Shown: positions 1-9,127, counted from the stretch's first letter. The stretch: 64,000 nt of DNA from Lampropedia cohaerens (GCF_001005215.1 NZ_LBNQ01000009.1:186001-250000), one strand, 5' to 3'. Numbers and translations are program-made. Notes: a model not told the origin generated them from the letters alone.

Positions 1-22
1 ACCATCTAGAGGAGCCCCCACG

Positions 23-976
23 ATGCTCTCCTACCTTCTCAGGCGCCTGGGCTATGCGTTGCCGATCATGCTCGGCGTGTCCTTTCTGTGCTTTCTGCTG
101 GTCCATCTGGCCCCCGGCGATCCGCTGGTGTCCATCCTGCCGGCCGATGCCTCCATCGAGCTGCAGCAGCAGATGATGCAGCTGTACGGCTTCGACAAGA
201 GCCTGCCGGAGCAGTTCGTGCACTGGATCTGGCGGGCGCTGCACGGCGATCTGGGCACCTCGATCGCCACCAGCAGGCCGGTGACCACGGAAGTGCTGAC
301 CGCCGTCGTCAACACCGTGATGCTGGCCGTGCTGGCTACGGTGATCGGCTTTTTCCTCGGCAGCCTGTTCGGCTTTGTTGCGGGGTACTTTCGCAATTCA
401 TGGGCCGATCGCACGGCGTCCTTCATTTCCATCATCGGCGTGAGCATGCCGCACTACTGGCTGGGCATGGTGCTGGTCATCATTTTCTCGGTCAAGCTGA
501 TGTGGCTGCCGCCCACCGGCGCGGGGCCGGGTGGTTCGTCGAGCTGGGCCTGGGACTGGGCGCACGTGCAGTACATGATCCTGCCGGCCATCACCATGGC
601 CTTCATCCCGATGGGCATCGTCGCGCGCACGGTGCGCGCGCTGGTGGCCGACATTCTTTCCCAGGAGTTCGTGGTGGGCCTGCGCGCACGGGGCCTGGGC
701 GAGTGGGAGGTCTTCAAGCATGTGGTCAAGAACAGCGCGCCCACCGCATTGGCGGTCATGGGGTTGCAGCTGGGCTACCTGCTGGGCGGCTCCATCCTGG
801 TGGAGACCGTGTTCTCGTGGCCCGGCACTGGCTTTCTGCTGAACCAGGCGATCTTCCAGCGCGACCTGCCGCTGCTGCAGGGCACGATTCTTGTGCTGGC
901 GATGTTCTTCGTGCTGCTGAACCTGCTGGTGGACGTGCTGCAGACGCTGTTCGATCCCCGCATCGAGAGGAGCTAG
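23..976 (+). CDS. Peptide-type ABC transporter permease (DppB/GsiC-like)
   Basis: Inner-membrane permease of a peptide/opine/nickel-type ABC importer, 317 aa, the usual length for the DppB family. The first membrane helix lies at about residues 9-27, followed by a periplasmic stretch and a C-terminal block of about five helices. The cytoplasmic EAA loop that contacts the ATPases is visible near residues 215-245 (EFVVGLRARGLGEWEVF). An AGGAG ribosome site lies just upstream of the ATG. It is the first gene seen of an operon: the second permease follows after 5 nt. The solute-binding protein is not in the window and is probably just upstream. The substrate cannot be read from the permease alone. 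Confidence 0.9.
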   Translation: MLSYLLRRLGYALPIMLGVSFLCFLLVHLAPGDPLVSILPADASIELQQQMMQLYGFDKSLPEQFVHWIWRALHGDLGTSIATSRPVTTEVLTAVVNTVMLAVLATVIGFFLGSLFGFVAGYFRNSWADRTASFISIIGVSMPHYWLGMVLVIIFSVKLMWLPPTGAGPGGSSSWAWDWAHVQYMILPAITMAFIPMGIVARTVRALVADILSQEFVVGLRARGLGEWEVFKHVVKNSAPTALAVMGLQLGYLLGGSILVETVFSWPGTGFLLNQAIFQRDLPLLQGTILVLAMFFVLLNLLVDVLQTLFDPRIERS

Positions 977-981
977 AGGCC

Positions 982-1887
982 ATGAGCAGTTTCACAGCGG
1001 TTTCACCATCTGGCGCGGTGCAGCCGGCGTCCACGCCGCTGGCGCGCTCGCCCAGCCACCTCGCCAACGTGATGGCGCGCCTGGTGCGCAATCCCGTGGC
1101 GATGGCGGCGGCGGCCGTCATCGCCATCCTGCTGCTGGTGGCCCTCTTGGCGCCGTGGCTGATGCCTGCCGATCCGTATGCCACGTCGATGCTCAACCGT
1201 CTCAAGCCCGTAGGGACCGAAGGCTACCTGCTCGGCACCGATGAGCTGGGGCGCGACATGCTCTCACGCCTGATGCTGGGCGCACGCCTATCGCTTTTCA
1301 TGGGCATCGTGCCGGTGATTCTGGCGTTCGTCATCGGCAGTGCCATCGGCATTTTGGCGGGGTATGCCGGCGGCTGGCTGAACACCGTGGTAATGCGCTG
1401 CATTGATGTGCTGTATGCGTTTCCATCCGTGCTGTTGGCCATTGCACTGTCGGGTGCGCTGGGGGCGGGCATCACCAACTCGCTGATTTCATTGACCGTG
1501 GTGTTCGTGCCGCAGATCGCACGCATTGCCGAGAGCGTCACCACGCAGGTGCGGCGCAGCGATTACGTGGATGCCGCCCGCGCTTCAGGTGCCAGTGCGT
1601 TGACGATCGTGCGCCGCCATGTGCTGGGCAACGTCATCGGGCCGATCTTCGTGTATGCCACCAGCCTGATCTCGGTGGCGATGATTCTGGCCTCGGGGCT
1701 GTCCTTTCTGGGGCTGGGCGTCAAGCCGCCGCAGCCGGAGTGGGGGCTGATGCTCAACACGCTGCGCACGGCGATCTACACGCAGCCGCTGATTGCCGCG
1801 CTGCCGGGCGTGATGATTTTCATCACCTCGGTGTCGTTCAACATGTTGGCCGACGGTTTGCGTTCGGCCATGGAGGTCAAGTCATGA
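982..1887 (+). CDS. Peptide-type ABC transporter permease (DppC-like)
   Basis: Second permease subunit, 301 aa. It has an N-terminal cytoplasmic tail, a first helix at about residues 36-57, and the DppC-type periplasmic sequence LGTDELGRDMLSRLM. An EAA loop (YVDAARASGASALTIVRRH) is present in the C-terminal half. I chose the ATG at 982, 5 nt after the upstream stop, because the frame further upstream overlaps the first permease gene. The stop overlaps the next start by 4 nt (ATGA), indicating translational coupling in one operon. Confidence 0.9.
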   Translation: MSSFTAVSPSGAVQPASTPLARSPSHLANVMARLVRNPVAMAAAAVIAILLLVALLAPWLMPADPYATSMLNRLKPVGTEGYLLGTDELGRDMLSRLMLGARLSLFMGIVPVILAFVIGSAIGILAGYAGGWLNTVVMRCIDVLYAFPSVLLAIALSGALGAGITNSLISLTVVFVPQIARIAESVTTQVRRSDYVDAARASGASALTIVRRHVLGNVIGPIFVYATSLISVAMILASGLSFLGLGVKPPQPEWGLMLNTLRTAIYTQPLIAALPGVMIFITSVSFNMLADGLRSAMEVKS

Positions 1888-2963
1888 GCAAGGTCGTCAC
1901 AGCGCCCGAACCCGTTGATCTGGGTGGGCCGGCGCAGCCACTGCTGATGGTGCGCGGTCTGAAGAAGCACTTTCCGCTCAAGCACAAGGGCTTGGGCTTC
2001 CTGAGCAGGCGCGGCAAGCCCGCGGTGCGCGCTGTCGATGGCATCAGCTTCGACATCCTCAAGGGCGAGACGCTGGGGGTGGTGGGCGAGTCCGGATGCG
2101 GCAAGTCCACCACCGCCCGCTTGCTGATGCAGCTGACCCAGCAGGATGCGGGTGAGCTGGTCTTCGACGGGCTCGGCGTGGGCAGCGCGGCGTTGCCGCT
2201 GCGGGACTTCCGGCGGCAGACGCAGATGGTGTTTCAGGACAGCTATTCATCGCTGAATCCGCGCATGACCATAGAGGAGTCCATTGCCTTCGCACCGGCC
2301 GTGCATGGCGTGCCGCGGCGCGAGGCGCTGCAGCGCGCCCACGGCCTGCTCGCGCGCGTGGGGCTGGAGCCAGCGCGCTTTGCGGGGCGTTATCCGCACG
2401 AGCTCTCGGGCGGGCAGCGCCAGCGCGTGAACATCGCGCGCGCGCTGGCCTTGCGCCCGCGTCTGGTGATTCTCGATGAGGCCGTCTCGGCGCTGGACAA
2501 GTCGGTCGAGGCGCAGGTGCTAAACCTGCTGCAGGAGCTCAAGCAGGAGTTCAATCTGACCTACGTCTTCATCAGCCACGACCTGAATGTGGTGCGCTAC
2601 ATCTCCGATCGGGTGCTGGTGATGTACCTGGGGCAAGTGGTGGAAGTGGGCCCTGCCGAGCAGGTCTTCGAGAGCCCGCTGCACCCCTATACCCAGGCGC
2701 TGCTGCGCTCGATTCCAAGCACGAATCCCCTTGAGCGTACCCGCGAGGCGCCTCTGTCGGGGGATCCGCCCAACCCCATTGATCCGCCTGCGGGCTGTCG
2801 CTTTCACCCCCGTTGCGCGCTGGCGCAGCCCGTCTGTGCCCAGGTGCCACCACGGTTTGCGCAGGTGGCCCACGGTCGGCAGGTCGCGTGCCTGCGCCAT
2901 GAGCCGCAATCGGGCTATGTCGCCGCGCCCGCACAGCTGTCGCAGGAGGTCTGTCATGCGTGA
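1884..2963 (+). CDS. Peptide-type ABC transporter ATP-binding protein (DppF/OppF-like)
   Basis: ATPase subunit, 359 aa. Walker A GESGCGKSTT lies near residue 68, the signature LSGGQRQRVNIARAL near 174, and Walker B LVILDEAVSALD near 194-205. The C-terminal oligo/dipeptide-transporter extension is present, with the cysteine motif GCRFHPRCALAQPVC. The ATG at 1884 overlaps the preceding stop by 4 nt. It works with the next gene as a heteromeric ATPase pair, as in Dpp, Opp and Gsi systems. Confidence 0.92.
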   Translation: MSKVVTAPEPVDLGGPAQPLLMVRGLKKHFPLKHKGLGFLSRRGKPAVRAVDGISFDILKGETLGVVGESGCGKSTTARLLMQLTQQDAGELVFDGLGVGSAALPLRDFRRQTQMVFQDSYSSLNPRMTIEESIAFAPAVHGVPRREALQRAHGLLARVGLEPARFAGRYPHELSGGQRQRVNIARALALRPRLVILDEAVSALDKSVEAQVLNLLQELKQEFNLTYVFISHDLNVVRYISDRVLVMYLGQVVEVGPAEQVFESPLHPYTQALLRSIPSTNPLERTREAPLSGDPPNPIDPPAGCRFHPRCALAQPVCAQVPPRFAQVAHGRQVACLRHEPQSGYVAAPAQLSQEVCHA

Positions 2964-3963
2964 GCGCCATCCAGCACCATGGATGGTGCATCTGCAGGAC
3001 TTCCAGGTCGCGTTCCATTCCGGCAGCAAGCGCATCGCCGCGGTCAACGGCGTGGACCTGCAGGTGCGCCAGGGCGAGGTCATGGCCTTGATCGGCGAGT
3101 CTGGCTCCGGCAAGAGCGTGACGCTGCGGGCGCTGATGCGCCTGCATGACGAACGCACGACGCGCTACGGTGGCACTGCGCTGGTGGCGGGGCAGGATGT
3201 GCTGGCGATGCCGCGCCGTGCCCTGTCGCGCCTGCGCGGCAAGACGGTGGCGATGATCTTTCAGGAGCCGCTGCTTGCGCTCGATCCGGTCTACACGCTG
3301 GGCCAACAGATCGTCGAGACGATCATGCGGCACGAACCCGTTTCACGCGCCCAGGCGCGGGCGCGGGCACTGGCGCTGTTCGAAAAGGTGCGCATTCCCA
3401 GCCCGGCACGTCGGCTCGATGCCTATCCGCACGAAATGTCCGGTGGCATGCGCCAGCGCGCCATGATTGCCCTGGCGCTGGCCTGCAATCCGCAGATTCT
3501 GCTGGCCGATGAGCCCACAACGGCGCTGGATGCGACGGTGCAGATCCAGATCCTGCTGCTGCTGCGTGAGCTGCAGCGCGAGCTGGGCCTGTCGATCATC
3601 TTCGTGACGCATGACATCGGCGCGGCCGCCGAGGTGGCCGACCGCATGGCTGTCATGTATGCCGGTCGCATCGTCGAGCAGGGCAGTGCCGTCGAGTTGC
3701 TCACCCGGCCGCAACACCCTTACACGCAGGCGCTGCTTGGCAGCCGCAGCCATGGCGCCATGCGCCGTGGCCATCCGCTGGAGACGATCGGTGGCGCGCC
3801 GCCCGACCTGGCACGGCTGCCCGCCGGCTGCGCCTTCGCCGAGCGCTGCAGCTACACCACCGATGCCTGCTTGCACGCGCCGCCGCCGCCCATTGCGGTG
3901 GGGCGCCAACACCTCGTGCGCTGCGTGCGGGTACAGCCGCATGCGGCGGCCCACGTGGCATGA
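2956..3963 (+). CDS. Peptide-type ABC transporter ATP-binding protein (DppD/OppD-like)
   Basis: Second ATPase subunit, 335 aa. Walker A GESGSGKSVT lies near residue 48, signature MSGGMRQRAMIALAL near 161, and Walker B ILLADEPTTALD near 182. The family C-terminal cysteine cluster is present (GCAFAERCSYTTDAC). The ATG at 2956 sits 5 nt after a GGAGGT ribosome site inside the end of the previous gene, an 8-nt overlap. Order in the operon is permease, permease, ATPase, ATPase, then two hydrolases, which suggests the transporter feeds the enzymes encoded downstream. Confidence 0.92.
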   Translation: MRERHPAPWMVHLQDFQVAFHSGSKRIAAVNGVDLQVRQGEVMALIGESGSGKSVTLRALMRLHDERTTRYGGTALVAGQDVLAMPRRALSRLRGKTVAMIFQEPLLALDPVYTLGQQIVETIMRHEPVSRAQARARALALFEKVRIPSPARRLDAYPHEMSGGMRQRAMIALALACNPQILLADEPTTALDATVQIQILLLLRELQRELGLSIIFVTHDIGAAAEVADRMAVMYAGRIVEQGSAVELLTRPQHPYTQALLGSRSHGAMRRGHPLETIGGAPPDLARLPAGCAFAERCSYTTDACLHAPPPPIAVGRQHLVRCVRVQPHAAAHVA

Positions 3964-4005
3964 CGCCGAGCGCACTTTTTCCTCGGACTCAGGATGCATC
4001 ACCCC

Positions 4006-5181
4006 ATGTCGGACAACGTTTTCTGCTTCATTCCCTATCCGCCGGTCGAGGTGCCCCATGCCGCGCACGGCCCATTGGCCGGGGTGCGTATGGCGGTCAA
4101 GGACATCTACGACGTCGCCGGCTATCCCAGCAGCTGGGGCAATCCGCATGTGCTGGCCATGTCGGGCATCAAGACCCGCACCGCGCCAGCCATTGCCGCG
4201 TTGCTGGCTGCCGGTGCGCAGATGGTGGGCAAGACCGTCACCGACGAGCTGGCGTTTTCGATGACGGGCAAGAACGCCCACTTTGGCATGCCGCGCAACG
4301 GTGCCGCGCCCGATCGCATTCCCGGCGGCTCCAGTTCGGGTTCGGCCTCGGCCGTCGCCAACGGCCTGTGCGACTTGGCCATCGGCTCGGACACGGGTGG
4401 CTCGGTGCGCTGTCCGGCCAGCCACAACGGCATTCTGGGCATACGGCCCACCCATGGCCGGATCGCCCTGGATGGCTGCATGGCGCTGGCGCCCTCGCTG
4501 GATACTTTGGGCTGGTTCGCCCGTGACATGGACGTGTTTGCGGCAGTCGCGGACGTGCTTCTGGGCGAGGACTCGGCACCGCTGCCGGCCACGCCGCGCC
4601 TGCTGGTCGCCCAAGACGTGCTGGCTACGCTGGACGCGGCCGTCGGTGACGCCTTTGCAACGCAACTGGCGCAGCTGTGCACGCATCTGGGCGTCAGTGC
4701 GCAGCCTGTTGACGCCTGGCTGATGCCGCCAGAGCAGCTTTACTGGGCCTTTCGCTTCATCCAGGGCTATGAGGCCTGGCAGAGCCATGGCGCACTGATC
4801 GCGCACTATGGCCTACAACTGGGGCCCGGCGTGCGTGAGCGCTTCGAGTGGTCGCGCGGCATCAGCGCCAGCGATGTCGAGCCGCACCACCGCCTGCGCG
4901 TGGAGTTCTCGCGTGCCATCGATGCGCTGCTTGGGCAGGATGGTGTGCTGCTCATGCCGACGATGCCGCAGGTGGCCCCGCTGGCTGCGAGCGATGACGC
5001 TGCGCATGAGGACTACCGCAACCAGTCCATCCGCCAGCTGTGCGTGGCCGGGCTGGCCAAGCTGCCACAGATCTCGCTGCCAGTCATGGCCATCGAGGGG
5101 GTGCCGCTGGGCCTGTCGCTGATCGGCCCGCGCGGCAGCGACCGGTCGCTGGTGAAACTGGCCAAACGCATTTACCACTGA
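4006..5181 (+). CDS. Amidase-signature family hydrolase
   Basis: Amidase-signature enzyme, about 391 aa, short for the family (often 450-500 aa) but within the range of compact amidases. The Ser-cisSer-Lys triad is recognisable: Lys in MAVKDIYDVAG near residue 32, the cis-Ser in the glycine/serine loop GGSSSGSASA near 108-116, and the nucleophile Ser in GSDTGGSVRCPAS near 135. I prefer the ATG at 4006; an in-frame ATG at 3994 has no properly spaced ribosome site. It lies in the transporter operon and probably hydrolyses an imported amide, but the exact substrate is unknown. Confidence 0.85.
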   Translation: MSDNVFCFIPYPPVEVPHAAHGPLAGVRMAVKDIYDVAGYPSSWGNPHVLAMSGIKTRTAPAIAALLAAGAQMVGKTVTDELAFSMTGKNAHFGMPRNGAAPDRIPGGSSSGSASAVANGLCDLAIGSDTGGSVRCPASHNGILGIRPTHGRIALDGCMALAPSLDTLGWFARDMDVFAAVADVLLGEDSAPLPATPRLLVAQDVLATLDAAVGDAFATQLAQLCTHLGVSAQPVDAWLMPPEQLYWAFRFIQGYEAWQSHGALIAHYGLQLGPGVRERFEWSRGISASDVEPHHRLRVEFSRAIDALLGQDGVLLMPTMPQVAPLAASDDAAHEDYRNQSIRQLCVAGLAKLPQISLPVMAIEGVPLGLSLIGPRGSDRSLVKLAKRIYH

Positions 5182-5199
5182 CTTGACTGACCAAGGAAC

Positions 5200-6483
5200 A
5201 TGGACACCATGACCGATACCGCTGTACTTGAAACCGCTCCTGCCGCTGCATTGCGCATCAACGGCGAACGCCTGTGGCAGACGCTGATGGACCATGGCCG
5301 CATTGGCGCAACCGCCAAAGGGGGCGTGTGCCGTCTCGCACTCACCGAGCTGGACCGCCAGGGGCGCGACCTGTTCGTGCAGTGGTGCCGCGACGCCGGC
5401 ATGCAGGTGCGGGTGGATGCCATCGGCAACATCTTTGCACGCCGCGAGGGCAGCGACCCCACCCGCGCGGCCGTGGCCATGGGCAGCCACATCGACACCC
5501 AGCCCACTGGCGGCAAGTTCGACGGCATCTTCGGCGTGATGGCTGCACTCGAAGTCGTGCGCACGCTCAATGAGCGCGGCGTGACCACGGCTGCGCCGCT
5601 GGAGGTGGTGGCCTGGACCAACGAGGAAGGCTCGCGCTTCGTGCCGGTGATGATGGGCTCGGGCGTGTTTGCCGGGGCGTTTACGCTGGAGCACGCGCTG
5701 GCGGCGTCCGATGCACAGGGCCTCTCGGTTGCGCAGGAGCTGGCCCGCATCGGCTACGCTGGCGTGCAAACGCCTGGCGTGGTGCCGGGCGGCATGTACG
5801 CGGCGTACTTCGAGGCGCACATCGAGCAGGGACCGGTACTTGAGGCCCACGATCTGGTGATCGGCGTGGTGCCGGGCGCGCTGGGGCAGCGCTGGTACGA
5901 CGTGACCATCACCGGCGTGGAATCGCACGCGGGCACGACGCCGATGGACCTGCGCGGCGATGCGCTGCTGGCGGCCGCACGGCTGATCGAGGCCGTCAAC
6001 CGCATCGCCCTGCAGCGGGCACCCTACGGGCGCGGCACGGTCGGCCATCTGCAGGTGCTGCCGAACTCGCGCAACACCATCGCCGGAACCGTCCAGTGCA
6101 GCGTGGACCTGCGCGCCCTGGAGGATGCCGATCTGCTGGCCATGCAGGAGGACCTGATGGCCTGCGTGGCAGAGCTGCAAGGCCGCAATCCGCGCCTGCA
6201 CATTGCCGTCAAGCCGGTGGTGTACTTTCCGCCCTGCCATTTCGATGCGAAGTGCATTGCCAGTGTTCGCGAGGCCGCCGCTGGCCTTGGCTATCAGAGC
6301 ATGGAGGTCGTTAGCGGCGCAGGGCATGACGCGGTGTACGTCGCCAACGTGGCGCCCGCTGCGATGATCTTCGTGCCCTGCAAGGACGGCATCAGTCACA
6401 ACGAGGCCGAGTGGGCCGAGCCTGCGCATCTGGCAGCCGGTGCCGATGTGCTGCTGCATGCGGTGCTGCGCTACGCCAGCTAG
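5200..6483 (+). CDS. M20-family Zn-dependent hydrolase (allantoate amidohydrolase / N-carbamoyl-L-amino acid hydrolase / beta-ureidopropionase type)
   Basis: Metallo-amidohydrolase, 427 aa, of the HyuC/AllC/AmaB branch of peptidase family M20. Metal-binding motifs are visible: GSHIDTQPTGGKFDG (His and Asp ligands near residues 97 and 108), WTNEEGSRF (catalytic Glu pair near 145) and EAHIEQGPVLE. The dimerisation segment VESHAGTTPMDLRGD is also typical. The start is 5200 or the in-frame ATG at 5209; the AAGGA site at 5193-5197 is closer to ideal spacing for 5209. It is the last gene of the transporter-amidase operon. Family members remove carbamoyl or ureido groups from amino acids, so the operon may take up and degrade a ureido- or amide-containing nitrogen compound (inference). 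Confidence 0.87.
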   Translation: MDTMTDTAVLETAPAAALRINGERLWQTLMDHGRIGATAKGGVCRLALTELDRQGRDLFVQWCRDAGMQVRVDAIGNIFARREGSDPTRAAVAMGSHIDTQPTGGKFDGIFGVMAALEVVRTLNERGVTTAAPLEVVAWTNEEGSRFVPVMMGSGVFAGAFTLEHALAASDAQGLSVAQELARIGYAGVQTPGVVPGGMYAAYFEAHIEQGPVLEAHDLVIGVVPGALGQRWYDVTITGVESHAGTTPMDLRGDALLAAARLIEAVNRIALQRAPYGRGTVGHLQVLPNSRNTIAGTVQCSVDLRALEDADLLAMQEDLMACVAELQGRNPRLHIAVKPVVYFPPCHFDAKCIASVREAAAGLGYQSMEVVSGAGHDAVYVANVAPAAMIFVPCKDGISHNEAEWAEPAHLAAGADVLLHAVLRYAS

Positions 6484-6533
6484 CGTGCCTGCCGCACCTC
6501 TGCGCCCGTGTCAGACTAGGTGCGGCCTGAACG

Positions 6534-6575
6534 AAAAAAGTCGCCCGGCAGGCCTTGCCGCCGGGCGACTTTTTT
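6534..6575. terminator. Bidirectional rho-independent terminator
   Basis: A 16-nt inverted repeat, AAAAAAGTCGCCCGGC at 6534-6549 and its exact complement at 6560-6575, with a 10-nt loop. A T-run follows the stem in both orientations. It lies between the end of the M20 hydrolase operon and the end of yidC, and can stop both convergent transcripts. Confidence 0.92.
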
Positions 6576-6627
6576 GCGCTCCGCTACTGCCCCGTGCGCT
6601 GTGACGCGCAGGGCCTGCGGTTGGTCG

Positions 6628-8343
6628 CTACTTGCCGAACTTCGGCAGGTTGAACTGCGGCGGCACGCCCATGCGCACGTTGATGAGCCACTGCTGCGCA
6701 ATCGAGAGGATGTTGTTGGTCAGCCAGTACAGCACCAGGCCAGCCGGGAAGAAGAAGAACATCACGCTGAAGGCCAGTGGCATGATCCACATCATCTTGG
6801 CCTGCAGGGGATCTGGCGGTTGCGGGTTGAGAGCCACCTGCAGCAGCGAGGTCAGCATCATCAGCAGCGGCAGGATGAACCAGGGGTCAGGCACCGAGAG
6901 ATCCTGAATCCAGCCGATCCATGGCGCATGGCGCATCTCGACGCTGGACAGCAGCACCCAGTACAGCGCGATGAAGAACGGCATCTGGATCACGATCGGC
7001 AGGCAGCCGCCCAGCGGGTTGACCTTTTCCTCGCGGTAGATGCGCATCATCTCCTGCTGCATCTGCTGCGGATTGTCCTTATAGCGCTCACGCAGCTGCG
7101 TCACGCGCGGCGCAACCGCGCGCATCTTCGCCATGCTGGCATAGGCCTTGGCGTTGAGCCAGTAGAACGCGACCTTGAGCAGGAACACCAGCGCGACGAT
7201 GGACCAACCCCAGTTGCCGATGATGTCGTGCAGGTGGCTGAGCAGCCAGTACATCGGCTGCGCCAGCACCTTGATCATGCCGTAGTCCTTGAGCAGCTGC
7301 AGGCCTGGCGCGATGTCGGCCAGCTCGCGTTCGACCTGCGGGCCGGCAAAGAAGAGGGAGTCGATGGCCTGCGATGCGCCCGGCTCGATCGGCGGGAAGC
7401 TGGCGATCATGCCCACCGAGTACAGCCCCGCGCCGGGGCGGCGCACGAAGTTTTCGCGCGCGATGCCGTCCGGCAATATCCAGGCCGAGGCAAAGTAGTG
7501 CTGCACCATGGCCACGTAGCCAGTGTCGCTCAGTTTCTGGAAGCTGTTGCTGGCCTTCTGGTAGTTGCTTTCGATGTCCTTGAACGGCACCTTCTGGAAC
7601 TTTTCCTCGTCGGTGTAGATGGCCGGTCCGGTGTAGGTGCCGGTAAACATCACCCCGCCCGGGACCTCGCCACCGTCCCGCACGATCTGCTCGTACAGCT
7701 GCGGGGCCACCGGCGCCTGCCCGTGGTTGATCACCTCGTGGCGCACCTGAATGTCGTACCTGCCGCGTTGCAGCGTCCAGGTCTTGATGAGCTGCACGCC
7801 ATCCTGCACCGGGGACTCGAAACGGATTTGCAGCGTATCCTGGCCGTCGCCCAGCGTGCGCGGGCCATCGGCGACCTTGAGCAGTGTCTTGTGGTTGGGG
7901 AAATTGCCGCCGATCAGGCCGGTCTGTGCGACGTAAGCGCGGTTGGCACTTTGATCGAGCAGCACCACCGGGCCGTCGCGGCTGTCGTTCTCATAGGCGA
8001 GCAGCTCCGCGCGGATGAGCGAGCCGCCCTCTGTACTGAAGGTCAGACGCAAGACGTCGGTGGTGACGACAAACTGCTCGGCCTGGGCCGCCGGCGCTGC
8101 GGCTGCGGCACTGGCGCCAGGCACGTCGCCTGCGCCCGCCTGGCTGAGCTGCTGGCTGGCGGCGGGAATGTCCGGTGCCGGCGCAGCGGTTGGTGTTGCG
8201 GGAGGCTCTGGCGCGGCTGCGGTCTGCGTGGCCTGTGGAAAAAACAGCGCAGGCCGACCATTGTGAATCTGCCAGCGATCCCACAACAGGATCAGCGAGA
8301 ACGCAAAGATCACCCACAGGATGGAGCGGCGGATATCGTTCAT
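6628..8343 (-). CDS. yidC: Membrane protein insertase YidC
   Basis: Oxa1/YidC-family insertase, 571 aa, which inserts and folds inner-membrane proteins alone or with SecYEG. It has an N-terminal helix (about residues 7-22), an Ala/Pro-rich linker, a large periplasmic domain typical of Gram-negative YidC, and a C-terminal insertase core. The core carries the hallmark KVNPLGGCLPIVIQMPFFIA and further helices (FFFFPAGLVLYWLTNN). The start overlaps the yidD stop by 4 nt. The gene order rpmH-rnpA-yidD-yidC is the classical origin-proximal cluster. The usual downstream gene mnmE (trmE) is absent; a terminator and an unrelated convergent operon follow instead. Confidence 0.97.
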   Translation of the reverse strand: MNDIRRSILWVIFAFSLILLWDRWQIHNGRPALFFPQATQTAAAPEPPATPTAAPAPDIPAASQQLSQAGAGDVPGASAAAAAPAAQAEQFVVTTDVLRLTFSTEGGSLIRAELLAYENDSRDGPVVLLDQSANRAYVAQTGLIGGNFPNHKTLLKVADGPRTLGDGQDTLQIRFESPVQDGVQLIKTWTLQRGRYDIQVRHEVINHGQAPVAPQLYEQIVRDGGEVPGGVMFTGTYTGPAIYTDEEKFQKVPFKDIESNYQKASNSFQKLSDTGYVAMVQHYFASAWILPDGIARENFVRRPGAGLYSVGMIASFPPIEPGASQAIDSLFFAGPQVERELADIAPGLQLLKDYGMIKVLAQPMYWLLSHLHDIIGNWGWSIVALVFLLKVAFYWLNAKAYASMAKMRAVAPRVTQLRERYKDNPQQMQQEMMRIYREEKVNPLGGCLPIVIQMPFFIALYWVLLSSVEMRHAPWIGWIQDLSVPDPWFILPLLMMLTSLLQVALNPQPPDPLQAKMMWIMPLAFSVMFFFFPAGLVLYWLTNNILSIAQQWLINVRMGVPPQFNLPKFGK

Positions 8344-8633
8344 GAGGACTTCTCGGAAGACGAGGACTGCGCAGGCTGCGCGGTGGTCAGCAGGCGGGAA
8401 AACAGGTTCTGCGGCGGCTGCTCGGGCACGGGATCATGGCCGCCGGCACACCACGGATGACAGCGGCACAGGCGACGGACCGTCAGCCAGCTGCCGTGGG
8501 CGGCGCCATGGCGCTGCAGGGCAATCAGGGCATAGTGCGAACATGTCGGAGTGAACCGGCACGCGCTGCCCAGCCATGGGCTGAGCAGCAGGCGGTAGGC
8601 CTTGACCAGAGCAACGAGCAGCGTGCGCATCAT
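8340..8633 (-). CDS. yidD: Membrane protein insertion efficiency factor YidD
   Basis: Small YidD-family protein, 97 aa, that assists YidC-dependent insertion. The family signature is clear near the N-terminus: YRLLLSPWLGSACRFTPTCS followed by YALIALQRHG. Later cysteines and histidine (RCHPWCAGGHDPVP) are also family-typical. Its ATG overlaps the rnpA stop (ATGA, 8630-8633) and its stop overlaps the yidC start by 4 nt, so rnpA, yidD and yidC are translationally coupled. Confidence 0.95.
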   Translation of the reverse strand: MMRTLLVALVKAYRLLLSPWLGSACRFTPTCSHYALIALQRHGAAHGSWLTVRRLCRCHPWCAGGHDPVPEQPPQNLFSRLLTTAQPAQSSSSEKSS

Positions 8634-9127
8634 AGCTGTCGTTGCAGATCTGCGGCCGTCACGGCCATCAGCCTGGCACGTGCGAACAGGGTCAGCAGTT
8701 CCTGGCGCACGGCTGCACGCAGCGGTGCCGAGGCCGCACTGCGAAACACGGCAGCAGCGGAGTCGGTGGCTGCGGGGCTGCCGCCACGCTGGCGCGTGCG
8801 CGCGTGAAAACCGGCACGCAGCCGCACAAGGATGGCAACGGGTTCGGCATCAGTGGCGCGCGCGCGCACCGCCTCAAGCGCCACCGCATAAACCTGGCGG
8901 CGCAGTAGATTGCGCGTGGCCGCACGCCTAGCCCAGCGTTTGGGCAGCATGGCGCCAACTGCCATGGACGCGGAGGACGCGTTCGCTCCCGCGCTAAGCC
9001 CAAGCTCCGCCTCTGCCAGTTCGGACAGTGGCAGCAGATGCAGGCAGAAATGAGCGGTTCGTGCCACCGGCGGGTGCCCCAACAGGATCTGGAATTGCTT
9101 GCGCGTCTTGATGTGCCGCAGCGTCAT
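8630..9127 (-). CDS. rnpA: Ribonuclease P protein component
   Basis: Protein subunit of RNase P, which with the RnpB RNA matures tRNA 5' ends. At 165 aa it is longer than the E. coli protein (119 aa), with extra sequence in the middle (an alanine/serine-rich segment near residues 45-55 and a segment around GFHARTRQRGG). The diagnostic RNR-type motif KRWARRAATRNLLRRQ is present near residues 63-78. It sits 95 nt downstream of rpmH and is coupled to yidD. Confidence 0.92.
   Translation of the reverse strand: MTLRHIKTRKQFQILLGHPPVARTAHFCLHLLPLSELAEAELGLSAGANASSASMAVGAMLPKRWARRAATRNLLRRQVYAVALEAVRARATDAEPVAILVRLRAGFHARTRQRGGSPAATDSAAAVFRSAASAPLRAAVRQELLTLFARARLMAVTAADLQRQL

Noticed and set aside
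4813-6459. 548-codon open frame antisense to the amidase and M20 hydrolase genes
   Set aside because: Spans two genes with convincing catalytic motifs; no domain in the antisense product.
6520-8460. Very long open frame (about 646 codons) antisense to yidC
   Set aside because: It mirrors the high-GC codon bias of yidC, has no recognisable domains, and yidC is certain.
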